NCBI RefSeq assembly: GCF_026151205.1
Contig: NC_087073.1
Span: 21,850,270 to 21,914,269, forward strand
Direction: 5' to 3'
Length of the DNA stretch: 64,000 nucleotides
Origin: Bolinopsis microptera
Taxonomy: Eukaryota > Ctenophora > Tentaculata > Lobata > Bolinopsidae
Part shown: piece by piece, positions 53,401-64,000 of the stretch
Layout of the letters: every line of letters begins with the position of its first letter
Position numbering within the stretch: the stretch's first letter is position 1
Position numbers and translations under genes: made by a program
The notes under the pieces: model-generated
Database searches by the model: none
The model's input: the letters and a program-made list of their open reading frames with translations, nothing else
Told to the model about the DNA's origin: nothing

Positions 53401-56400
53401 CTAGTGAACTTGTAATCTCCCTGGTGAACTTGTAATCTCCTGGTGAACTTGTAATCTCCTAGTGAACTTGTAATCTCCTAGCGAACTTGTAATCTCCTGG
53501 TGAACTTGTAATCTCCTGGTGAACTTGTAATCTCCTAGGTGAACTTGTAATCTCCTGGTGAACTTGTAATCTCCTAGTGAACTTGTAATCTCCTAGTGAA
53601 ACTTGTAATCTCCTAGCGAACTTGTAATCTCCTGGTGAACTTGTAATCTCCTAGTGAACTTGTAATCTCCTGGTGAACTTGTAATCTCCTAGTGAACTTG
53701 TAATCTCCTGGTGAACTTGTAATCTCCTAGTGAACTTGTAATCTCCTGGTGAACTTGTAATCTCCTAGTGAACTTGTAATCTCCTAGCGAACTTGTAATC
53801 TCCTGGTGAACTTGTAATCTCCTGGTGAACTTGTAATCTCCTAGTGAACTTGTAATCTCCTGGTGAACTTGTAATCTCCTGGTGAACTTGTAATTCCTAG
53901 TGAACTTGTAATCTCCTAGCGAACTTGTAATCTCCTGGTGAACTTGTAATCTCCTGGTGAACTTGTAATCTCCCTAGTGAACTTGTAATCTCCCTGGTGA
54001 ACTTGTAATCTCTAGTGAACTTGTAATCTCCTAGCGAACTTGTAATCTCCTGGGAACTTGTAATCTCCTAGCGAACTTGTAATCTCCTGGTGAACTTGTA
54101 ATCTCCTAGTGAACTTGTAATCTCCTGGTGAACTTGTATTTCTAGGTGAACTTGTAATCTCTGGTGAACTTGTAATCTCCTGGTGAACTTGTATCTCCTG
54201 GTGAACTTGTAATCTCCTGGTGAACTTGTAATCTCCTAGTGAACTTGTAATCTCATGGTGAACTTGTAATCTCCTGGTGAACTTGTAATCTCCTAGTGAA
54301 CTTGTAATCTCCTGGTGAACTTGTAATCTCCTAGTGAACTTGTAATCTCCTAGCGAACTTGTAATCTCCTAGTGAACTTGTAATCTCCTAGCGAACTTGT
54401 AATCTCCTGGTGAACTTGTAATCTCCTGGTGAACTTGTAATCTCCTAGTGAACTTGTAATCTCCTGGTGAACTTGTAATCTCCTGGTGAACTTGTAATCT
54501 CCTAGCGAACTTGTAATCTCTGGTGAACTTGTAATCTCCTGGTGAACTTGTAATCTCCTGGTGAACTTGTAATCTCCTAGTGAACTTGTAATCTCCTGGT
54601 GAACTTGTAATCTCCTAGTGAACTTGTAATCTCCTAGCGAACTTGTAATCTCCTGGTGAACTTGTAATCTCCTAGTGAACTTGTAATCTCCTAGTGAACT
54701 TGTAATCTCCTGGTGAACTTGTAATCTCCTAGTGAACTTGTAATCTCCTGGTGAACTTGTAATCTCCTAGTGAACTTGTAATCTTCTAGTGAACTTGTAA
54801 TCTCCTAGTGAACTTGTAATCTCCTGGTGAACTTGTAATCTCCTGGTGAACTTGTAATCTCCTTGTGAACTTGTAATCTCCTGGTGAACTTGTAATCTCC
54901 TAGTGAACTTGTAATCTCCTAGCGAACTTGTAATCTCCTAGTGAACTTGTAATCTCCTAGTGAACTTGTAATCTCCTGGTGAACTTGTAATCTCCTGGTG
55001 AACTTGTAATCTCCTGGTGAACTTGTAATCTCCTGGTGAACTTGTAATCTTCTAGCGAACTTGTAATCTCCTAGCGAACTTGTAATCTCCTAGCGAACTT
55101 GTAATCTCCTAGCGAACTTGTAATCTCCTAGTGAACTTGTAATCTCCTGGCGAACTTTTAATCTCCTGGTGAACTTGTAATCTCCTAGTGAACTTGTAAT
55201 CTCCTGGTGAACTTGTAATCTCCTAGTGAACTTGTAATCTCCTGGTGAACTTGTAATCTCCTAGCGAACTTGTAATCTCCTAGCGAACTTGTAATCTCCT
55301 AGCGAACTTGTAATCTCCTAGCGAACTTGTAATCTCCTAGCGAACTTGTAATCTCCTAGGGAACTTGTAATCTCCTAGTGAACTTGTAATCTCCTAGCGA
55401 ACTTGTAATCTCCTAGCGAACTTGTAATCTCCTAGCGAACTTGTAATCTCCTAGTGAACTTGTAATCTCCTAGCGAACTTGTAATCTCCTAGTGAACTTG
55501 TAATCTCCTAGCGAACTTGTAATCTCCTAGCGAACTTGTAATCTCCTAGCGAACTTGTAATCTCCTAACGAACTTGTAATCTCCTAGCGAACTTGTAATC
55601 TCCTAGTGAACTTGTAATCTCCTAGTGAACTTGTAATCTCCTAGCGAACTTGTAATCTCCTAGCGAACTTGTAATCTCCTAGCGAACTTGTAATCTCCCT
55701 AGTGAACTTGTAATCTCCTAGCGAACTTGTAATCTCCTAGTGAACTTGTAATCTCCTAGTGAACTTGTAATCTCCTGGTGAACTTGTAATCTCCTGGTGA
55801 ACTTGTAATCTCCTGGTGACTTGTAATCTCCTGGTGAACTTGTAATCTTCTAGCGAACTTGTAATCTCCTAGCGAACTTGTAATCTCCTAGCGAACTTGT
55901 AATCTCCTAGCGAACTTGTAATCTCCTAGTGAACTTGTAATCTCCTGGCGAACTTTTAATCTCCTGGTGAACTTGTAATCTCCTAGTGAACTTGTAATCT
56001 CCTGGTGAACTTGTAATCTCCTAGTGAACTTGTAATCTCCTGGTGAACTTGTAATCTCCTAGCGAACTTGTAATCTCCTAGCGAACTTGTAATCTCCTAG
56101 CGAACTTGTAATCTCCTAGCGAACTTGTAATCTCCTAGCGAACTTGTAATCTCCTAGGGAACTTGTAATCTCCTAGTGAACTTGTAATCTCCTAGCGAAC
56201 TTGTAATCTCCTAGCGAACTTGTAATCTCCTAGCGAACTTGTAATCTCCTAGTGAACTTGTAATCTCCTAGCGAACTTGTAATCTCCTAGTGAACTTGTA
56301 ATCTCCTAGCGAACTTGTAATCTCCTAGCGAACTTGTAATCTCCTAGCGAACTTGTAATCTCCTAACGAACTTGTAATCTCCTAGCGAACTTGTAATCTC

Positions 56401-59400
56401 CTAGTGAACTTGTAATCTCCTAGTGAACTTGTAATCTCCTAGCGAACTTGTAATCTCCTAGCGAACTTGTAATCTCCTAGCGAACTTGTAATCTCCTAGT
56501 GAACTTGTAATCTCCTAGCGAACTTGTAATCTCCTAGCGAACTTGTAATCTCCTAGCGAACTTGTAATCTCCTAGTGAATTTGTAATCTCTTAGTGAACT
56601 TGTAATCTCCTGGTGAACTTGTAATCTCCTAGTGAACTTGTAATCTCCTAGTGAACTTGTAATCTCTTAGTGAACTTGTAATCTCCTAGCGAACTTGTAA
56701 TCTCCTAGTGAACTTGTAATCTCTTAGTGAACTTGTAATCTCCTAGTGAACTTGTAATCTCCTAGCGAACTTGTAATCTCCTAGTGAACTTGTAATCTCT
56801 TGGTGAACTTGTAATCTCCTGGTGAACTTGTAATCTCCTAGCGAACTTGTAATCTCCTGGTGAACTTGTAATCTCCTAGTGAACTTGTAATCTCCTGGTG
56901 AACTTGTAATCTCCTGGTGAACTTGTAATCTCCTGGTGAACTTGTAATCTCCTAGCGAACTTGTAATCTCCTGGTGAACTTGTAATCTCCTGGTGAACTT
57001 GTAATCTCCTGGTGAACTTGTAATCTCCTGGTGAACTTGTAATCTTCTAGCGAACTTGTAATCTCCTAGCGAACTTGTAATCTCCTAGCGAACTTGTAAT
57101 CTCCTAGCGAACTTGTAATCTCCTAGTGAACTTGTAATCTCCTGGCGAACTTTTAATCTCCTGGTGAACTTGTAATCTCCTAGTGAACTTGTAATCTCCT
57201 GGTGAACTTTTAATCTCCTAGTGAACTTGTAATCTCCTGGTGAACTTGTAATCTCCTAGCGAACTTGTAATCTCCTAGCGAACTTGTAATCTCCTAGCGA
57301 ACTTGTAATCTCCTAGCGACTTGTAATCTCCTAGCGAACTTGTAATCTCCTAGTGAACTTGTAATCTCCTAGTGAACTTGTAATCTCCTAGCGAACTTGT
57401 AATCTCCTAGCGAACTTGTAATCTCCTAGCGAACTTGTAATCTCCTAGTGAACTTGTAATCTCCTAGCGAACTTGTAATCTCCTAGTGAACTTGTAATCT
57501 CCTAGCGAACTTGTAATCTCCTAGCGAACTTGTAATCTCCTAGCGAACTTGTAATCTCCTAACGAACTTGTAATCTCCTAGCGAACTTGTAATCTCCTAG
57601 TGAACTTGTAATCTCCTAGTGAACTTGTAATCTCCTAGCGAACTTGTAATCTCCTAGCGAACTTGTAATCTCCTAGCGAACTTGTAATCTCCTAGTGAAC
57701 TTGTAATCTCCTAGCGAACTTGTAATCTCCTAGCAAACTTGTAATCTCCTAGCGAACTTGTAATCTCCTAGTGAACTTGTAATCTCTTAGTGAACTTGTA
57801 ATCTCCTGGTGAACTTGTAATCTCCTAGTGAACTTGTAATCTCCTAGTGAACTTGTAATCTCTTAGTGAACTTGTAATCTCCTAGCGAACTTGTAATCTC
57901 CTAGTGAACTTGTAATCTCTTAGTGAACTTGTAATCTCCTAGTGAACTTGTAATCTCCTAGCGAACTTGTAATCTCCTAGTGAACTTGTAATCTCCTAGT
58001 GAACTTGTAATCTCCTGGTGAACTTGTAATCTCCTGGTGAACTTGTAATCTCCTAGTGAACTTGTAATCTCCTGGTGAACTTGTAATCTCCTGGTGAACT
58101 TGTAATCTCCTGGTGAACTTGTAATCTCTTAGTGAACTTGTAATCTCCTAGTGAACTTGTAATCTCCTAGCGAACTTGTAATCTCCTAGTGAACTTGTAA
58201 TCTCCTGGTGAACTTGTAATCTCCTAGCGAACTTGTAATCTCCTAGCGAAACTTGTAATCTCTAGTGAACTTGTAATCTCTTAGTGAACTTGTAATCTCT
58301 GGTGAACTTGTAATCTCCTAGTGAACTTGTAATCTCCTAGTGAACTTGTAATCTCTTAGTGAACTTGTAATCTCCTAGCGAACTTGTAATCTCCTAGTGA
58401 ACTTGTAATCTCTTAGTGAACTTGTAATCTCCTAGTGAACTTGTAATCTCCTAGCGAACTTGTAATCTCCTAGTGAACTTGTAATCTCCTGGTGAACTTG
58501 TAATCTCCTGGTGAACTTGTAATCTCCTAGCGAACTTGTAATCTCCTGGTGAACTTGTAATCTCCTAGTGAACTTGTAATCTCCTGGTGAACTTGTAATC
58601 TCCTGGTGAACTTGTAATCTCCTGGTGAACTTGTAATCTCCTAGCGAACTTGTAATCTCCTGGTGAACTTGTAATCTCCTGGTGAACTTGTAATCTCCTG
58701 GTGAACTTGTAATCTCCTGGTAAACTTGTAATCTTCTAGCGAACTTGTAATCTCCTAGCGAACTTTTAATCTCCTAGCGAACTTGTAATCTCCTAGCGAA
58801 CTTGTAATCTCCTAGTGAACTTGTAATCTCCTGGCGAACTTTTAATCTCCTGGTGAACTTGTAATCTCCTAGTGAACTTGTAATCTCCTGGTGAACTTGT
58901 AATCTCCTAGTGAACTTGTAATCTCCTGGTGAACTTGTAATCTCCTAGCGAACTTGTAATCTCCTAGCGAACTTGTAATCTCCTAGCGAACTTGTAATCT
59001 CCTAGCGAACTTGTAATCTCCTAGCGAACTTGTAATCTCCTAGTGAACTTGTAATCTCCTAGTGAACTTGTAATCTCCTAGCGAACTTGTAATCTCCTAG
59101 CGAACTTGTAATCTCCTAGCGAACTTGTAATCTCCTAGTGAACTTGTAATCTCCTAGCGAACTTGTAATCTCCTAGTGAACTTGTAATCTCCTAGCGAAC
59201 TTGTAATCTCCTAGCGAACTTGTAATCTCCTAGCGAACTTGTAATCTCCTAACGAACTTGTAATCTCCTAGCGAACTTGTAATCTCCTAGTGAACTTGTA
59301 ATCTCCTAGTGAACTTGTAATCTCCTAGCGAACTTGTAATCTCCTAGCGAACTTGTAATCTCCTAGCGAACTTGTAATCTCCTAGTGAACTTGTAATCTC

Positions 59401-62400
59401 CTAGCGAACTTGTAATCTCCTAGCGAACTTGTAATCTCCTAGCGAAACTTGTAATCTCCTAGTGAACTTGTAATCTCTTAGTGAACTTGTAATCTCCTGG
59501 TGAACTTGTAATCTCCTGGTGAACTTGTAATCTCCTAGTGAACTTGTAATCTCCTAGTGAACTTGTAATCTCCTGGTGAACTTGTAATCTCCTAGCGAAC
59601 TTGTAATCTCCTAGCGAACTTGTAATCTCCTAGCGAACTTGTAATCTCCTAGTGAACTTGCAATCTCCTAGTGAACTTGTAATCTCCTAGTGAACTTGTA
59701 ATCTCCTGGTGAACTTGTAATCTCCTGGTGAACTTGTAATCTCCTGGTGAACTTGTAATCTCCTGGTGAACTTGTAATCTCCTAGTGAACTTGTAATCTC
59801 CTAGTGAACTTGTAATCTCCTGGTGAACTTATAATCTCCTAGTGAACTTGTAATCTCCTAGTGAACTTGTAATCTCCTGGTGAACTTGTAATCTCCTAGT
59901 GACTTGTAATCTCCTGGTGAACTTGTAATCTCCTAGTGAACTTGTAATCTCCTGGTGAACTTGTAATCTCCTAGTGAACTTGTAATCTCCTGGTGAACTT
60001 GTAATCTCCTGGTGAACTTGTAATCTCCTGGTGAACTTGTAATCTCCTAGTGAACTTGTAATTTCCTAGTGAACTTGTAATCTCCTAGTGAACTTGTAAT
60101 CTCCTAGTGAACTTGTAATCTCCTAGTGAACTTGTAATCTCCTGGTGAACTTGTAATCTCCTGGTGAACTTGTAATCTCCTAGTGAACTTGTAATCTCCT
60201 AGTGAACTTGTAATCTCCTAGTGAACTTGTAATCTCCTGGTGAACTTGTAATCTCCTAGTGAACTTGTAATCTCCTGGTGAACTTGTAATCTCCTAGTGA
60301 ACTTGTAATCTCCTAGTGAACTTGTAATCTCCTAGTGAACTTGTAATCTCCTGGTGAACTTGTAATCTCCTGGTGAACTTGTAATCTCCTGGTGAACTTG
60401 TAATCTCCTAGTGAACTTGTAATTTCCTAGTGAACTTGTAATCTCCTAGTGAACTTGTAATCTCCTAGTGAACTTGTAATCTCCTAGTGAACTTGTAATC
60501 TCCTGGTGAACTTGTAATCTCCTGGTGAACTTGTAATCTCCTAGTGAACTTGTAATCTCCTAGTGAACTTGTAATCTCCTAGTGAACTTGTAATCTCCTG
60601 GTGAACTTGTAATCTCCTAGTGAACTTGTAATCTCCTAGTGAACTTGTAATCTCCTGGTGAACTTGTAATCTCCTAGTGAACTTGTAATCTCCTAGTGAA
60701 CTTGTAATCTCCTAGTGAACTTGTAATCTCCTGGTGAACTTGTAATCTCCTAGTGAACTTGTAATCTCCTGGTGAACTTGTAATCTCCTAGTGAACTTGT
60801 AATCTCCTGGTGAACTTGTAATCTCCTAGTGAACTTGTAATCTCCTGGTGAACTTGTAATCTCCTAGTGAACTTGTAATCTCCTAGTGAACTTGTAATCT
60901 CCTGGTGAACTTGTAATCTCCTAGTGAACTTGTAATCTCCTGGTGAACTTGTAATCTCCTAGTGAACTTGTAATCTCCTGGTGAACTTGTAATCTCCTAG
61001 TGAACTTGTAATCTCCTGGTGAACTTGTAATCTCCTGGTGAACTTGTAATCTCCTGGTGAACTTGTAATCTCCTGGTGAACTTGTAATCTCCTGGTGAAC
61101 TTGTAATCTCCTAGCGAACTTGTAATCTCCTAGTGAACTTGTAATCTCCTAGTGAACTTGTAATCTCCTAGTGAACTTGTAATCTCCTGGTGAACTTGTA
61201 ATCTCCTAGTGAACTTGTAATCTCCTGGTGAACTTTTAATCTCCTAGTGAACTTGTAATCTCCTATTGAACTTGTAATCTTCTAGTGAACTTGTAATCTC
61301 CTAGTGAACTTGTAATCTCCTAGCGAACTTGTAATCTCCTAGTGAACTTGTAATCTCCTGGTGAACTTGTAATCTTCTAGTGAACTTGTAATCTCCTGGT
61401 GAACTTGTAATCTCCTAGCGAACTTGTAATCTCCTAGTGAACTTGTAATCTCCTAGTGAACTTGTAATCTCCTAGTGAACTTGTAATCTCCTGGTGAACT
61501 TGTAATCTCCTAGTGAACTTGTAATCTCCTGGTGAACTTTTAATCTCCTAGTGAACTTGTAATCTCCTATTGAACTTGTAATCTTCTAGTGAACTTGTAA
61601 TCTCCTAGTGAACTTGTAATCTCCTAGTGAACTTGTAATCTCCTGGTGAACTTGTAATCTCCTGGTGAACTTGTAATCTCCTAGCGAACTTGTAATCTCC
61701 TGGTGAACTTGTAATCTCCTAGTGAACTTGTAATCTCCTGGTGAACTTATAATCTCCTAGTGAACTTGTAATCTTCTAGCGAACTTGTAATCTCTAGTGA
61801 ACTTGTAATCTCCTAGTGAACTTGTAATCTCCTGGTGAACTTGTAATCTCCTGGTGAACTTATAATCTCCTAGTGAACTTGTAATCTTCTAGCGAACTTG
61901 TAATCTCCTAGCGAACTTGTAATCTCCTAGTGAACTTGTAATCTCCTGGTGAACTTATAATCTCCTAGTGAACTTGTAATCTTCTAGTGAACTTGTAATC
62001 TCCTAGTGAACTTGTAATCTCCTAGTGAACTTGTAATCTCCTGGTGAACTTATAATCTCCTAGTGAACTTGTAATCTTCTAGCGAACTTGTAATCTCCTA
62101 GTGAACTTGTAATCTCCTAGTGAACTTGTAATCTCCTGGTGAACTTGTAATCTCCTGGTGAACTTATAATCTCCTAGTGAACTTGTAATCTCCTAGCGAA
62201 CTTGTAATCTCCTAGCGAACTTGTAATCTCCTAGTGAACTTGCAATCTCCTAGTGAACTTGTAATCTCCTAGTGAACTTGTAATCTCTGGTGAACTTGTA
62301 ATCTCCTGGTGAACTTGTAATCTCCTGGTGAACTTGTAATCTCCTGGTGAACTTGTAATCTCCTAGTGAACTTGTAATCTCCTAGTGAACTTGTAATCTC

Positions 62401-64000
62401 CTGGTGAACTTGTAATCTCCTGGTGAACTTGTAATCTCCTAGTGAACTTGTAATCTCCTAGTGAACTTGTAATCTCCTAGTGAACTTGTAATCTCCTGGT
62501 GAACTTGTAATCTCCTAGTGAACTTGTAATCTCCTATGTGAACTTGTAATCTCCTGGTGAACTTGTAATCTCCTAGTGAACTTGTAATCTCCTAGCGAAC
62601 TTGTAATCTCCTAGCGAACTTGTAATCTCCTAGTGAACTTGCAATCTCCTAGTGAACTTGTAATCTCCTAGTGAACTTGTAATCTCCTGGTGAACTTGTA
62701 ATCTCCTGGTGAACTTGTAATCTCCTGGTGAACTTGTAATCTCCTGGTGAACTTGTAATCTCCTAGTGAAACTTGTAATCTCCTAGTGAACTTGTAATCT
62801 CCTGGTGAACTTGTAATCTCCTGGTGAACTTGTAATCTCCTAGTGAACTTGTAATCTCCTGGTGAACTTGTAATCTCCTAGTGAACTTGTAATTCCTGGT
62901 GAACTTGTAATCTCCAGATAATCTCTAGTGAACTTGTAATCTCCTGAATGTACTCCTAGTGAACTGTAATCTCCTAAGTGAACTTGTAATCTCCTAGTGA
63001 ACTTGTAATCTCTGGTGAACTTGTAATCTCCTAGTGAACTTGTAATCTCCTGGTGAACTTGTAATCTCCTAGTGAACTTGTAACTCTCCTGGTGAACTTG
63101 TAATCTCCTAGTGAACTTGTAATCTCCTGGTGAACTTGTAATCTCCTAGTGAACTTGTAATCTCCTAGTGAACTTGTAATCTCCTAGGTGAACTTGTAAT
63201 CTCCTAGTGAACTTGTAATCTCCTGGTGAACTTGTAATCTCCAGTGAACTTGTAATCTCCTGGTGAACTTGTAATCTCCTAGTGAACTTGTAATCTCCTA
63301 GTGAACTTGTAATCTCCTGGTGAACTTGTAATCTCCTAGTGAACTTGTAATCTCCTGGTGAACTTTGTAATCTCCTGGTGAACTTGTAATCTCCTGGTGA
63401 ACTTGTAATCTCCTGGTGAACTTGTAATCTCCTTGGTGAACTTGTAATCTTCTAGCGAACTTGTAATCTCCTAGCGAACTTGTAATCTCCTAGCGAAACT
63501 TGTAATTCTCTAGCGAACTTGTAATCTCTAGTGAACTTGTTAATCTCCTGGCGAACTTTTAATCTCCTGGTGAACTTGTAATCTCCTAGTGAACTTGTAA
63601 TCTCCTGGTGAACTTGTAATCTCCTAGTGAACTTGTAATCTCCTGGTGAACTTGTAATCTCCTAGCGAACTTGTAATCTCCTAGCGAACTTGTAATCTCC
63701 TAGCGAACTTGTAATCTCCTAGCGAACTTGTAATCTCCTAGCGAACTTGTAATCTCCTAGTGAACTTGTAATCTCCTAGTGAACTTGTAATCTCCTAGCG
63801 AACTTGTAATCTTCTAGCGAACTTGTAATCTCCTACGCGAACTGTAATCTCCTAGTGAACTTGTAATCTCCTAGCGAACTTGTAATCTCCTAGTGAACTT
63901 GTAATCTCCTAGCGAACTTGTAATCTCCTAGCGAACTTGTAATCTCCTAGCGAACTTGTAATCTCCTAACGAACTTGTAATCTCCTAGCGAACTTGTAAT
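50433..64000 (+). repeat. 19-bp satellite filling GLB1-B intron 2 (about 710 copies, runs off the window)
   Basis: The unit is CTTGTAATCTCCTAGTGAA with main variants TAGC, TAGT, TGGT at one position. It begins about 20 bp after the donor of exon 2. The first units (TACAGCATCTCCTAGTGAA) contain CATTACAG, showing how the unit arose from ordinary intron sequence. Longer blocks recur: the marker CTTCTAGCGAAC followed about 100 bp later by CTGGCGAACTTTTAATC is seen near 55145, 55945, 57143, 58832 and 63546. The zone 50885-51830 is noisy. No exon of GLB1-B is visible in the rest of the window. Confidence 0.97.

Noticed and set aside
1-64000. CRISPR arrays
   Set aside because: All arrays are head-to-tail tandem repeats without unique spacers, and the genome is eukaryotic.

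Overview
The window looks like nuclear DNA of an invertebrate metazoan. The evidence is GT-AG introns with strong TACTAAC branch points, animal-type lysosomal glycosidases with signal peptides, non-LTR retrotransposons, a tRNA-derived SINE and short non-autonomous DNA transposons with 8-bp target duplications. I cannot name the species. Roughly two thirds of the 64 kb is tandem repeat.

All recognisable host genes are on the + strand and form one glycosidase cluster. A GH35 beta-galactosidase gene (GLB1-A) enters from the left and ends at 42769; ten of its exons lie inside the window (10349-42769). They join in phase to 495 codons plus stop, matching the C-terminal part of human GLB1. Three tandem GH20 beta-hexosaminidase genes follow (HEX1 43215-45084, HEX2 45451-47309, HEX3 47676-49525), each with three exons and short introns. 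A second GH35 gene (GLB1-B) starts at 49958; two exons are visible before its second intron becomes a 19-bp satellite running off the right end. Both enzyme types remove terminal sugars from the same lysosomal glycans (gangliosides, N-glycans, keratan sulfate), so the linkage makes biochemical sense. A perfect CLEAR (TFEB-type) site lies 27 bp upstream of the GLB1-B start codon.

The most unusual feature is where the satellites sit. Nearly every large array is in a GLB1 intron, and four array units physically span a GLB1 splice junction. Array 1 (1-625, 60 bp) is exon end plus donor. Array 2 (2452-10348, 37 bp) is acceptor plus the start of the catalytic exon. Array 6 (13808-14553, about 70 bp) is acceptor plus exon start. 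The 56-bp array (38549-42591) is branch point, acceptor and start of the last exon, about 72 times. GLB1-B exon 1 carries a fresh two-copy version of the same event. Other arrays carry a consensus donor (34 bp, 15620-24530), an RFX X-box (30 bp, 29452-37900), or begin a few bases after a donor (10 bp at 27263; 19 bp from 50413). The HEX introns have none.

GLB1-A retains the acid/base motif ENEYG but has Ala where GH35 enzymes have the catalytic nucleophile Glu, so it may be a pseudoenzyme. HEX3 is a mosaic: a divergent 570-bp core between ends nearly identical to HEX1 and HEX2, which suggests gene conversion. Mobile elements include a nearly intact I-type non-LTR retrotransposon inserted in the 34-bp satellite with a 10-bp target duplication, a second 5'-truncated RT fragment, a fold-back element with long inverted repeats, and several MITEs. 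Parts of three arrays (about 23.6-24.0, 31.2-33.5 and 50.9-51.8 kb) are abruptly noisy and may be poorly polished assembly.
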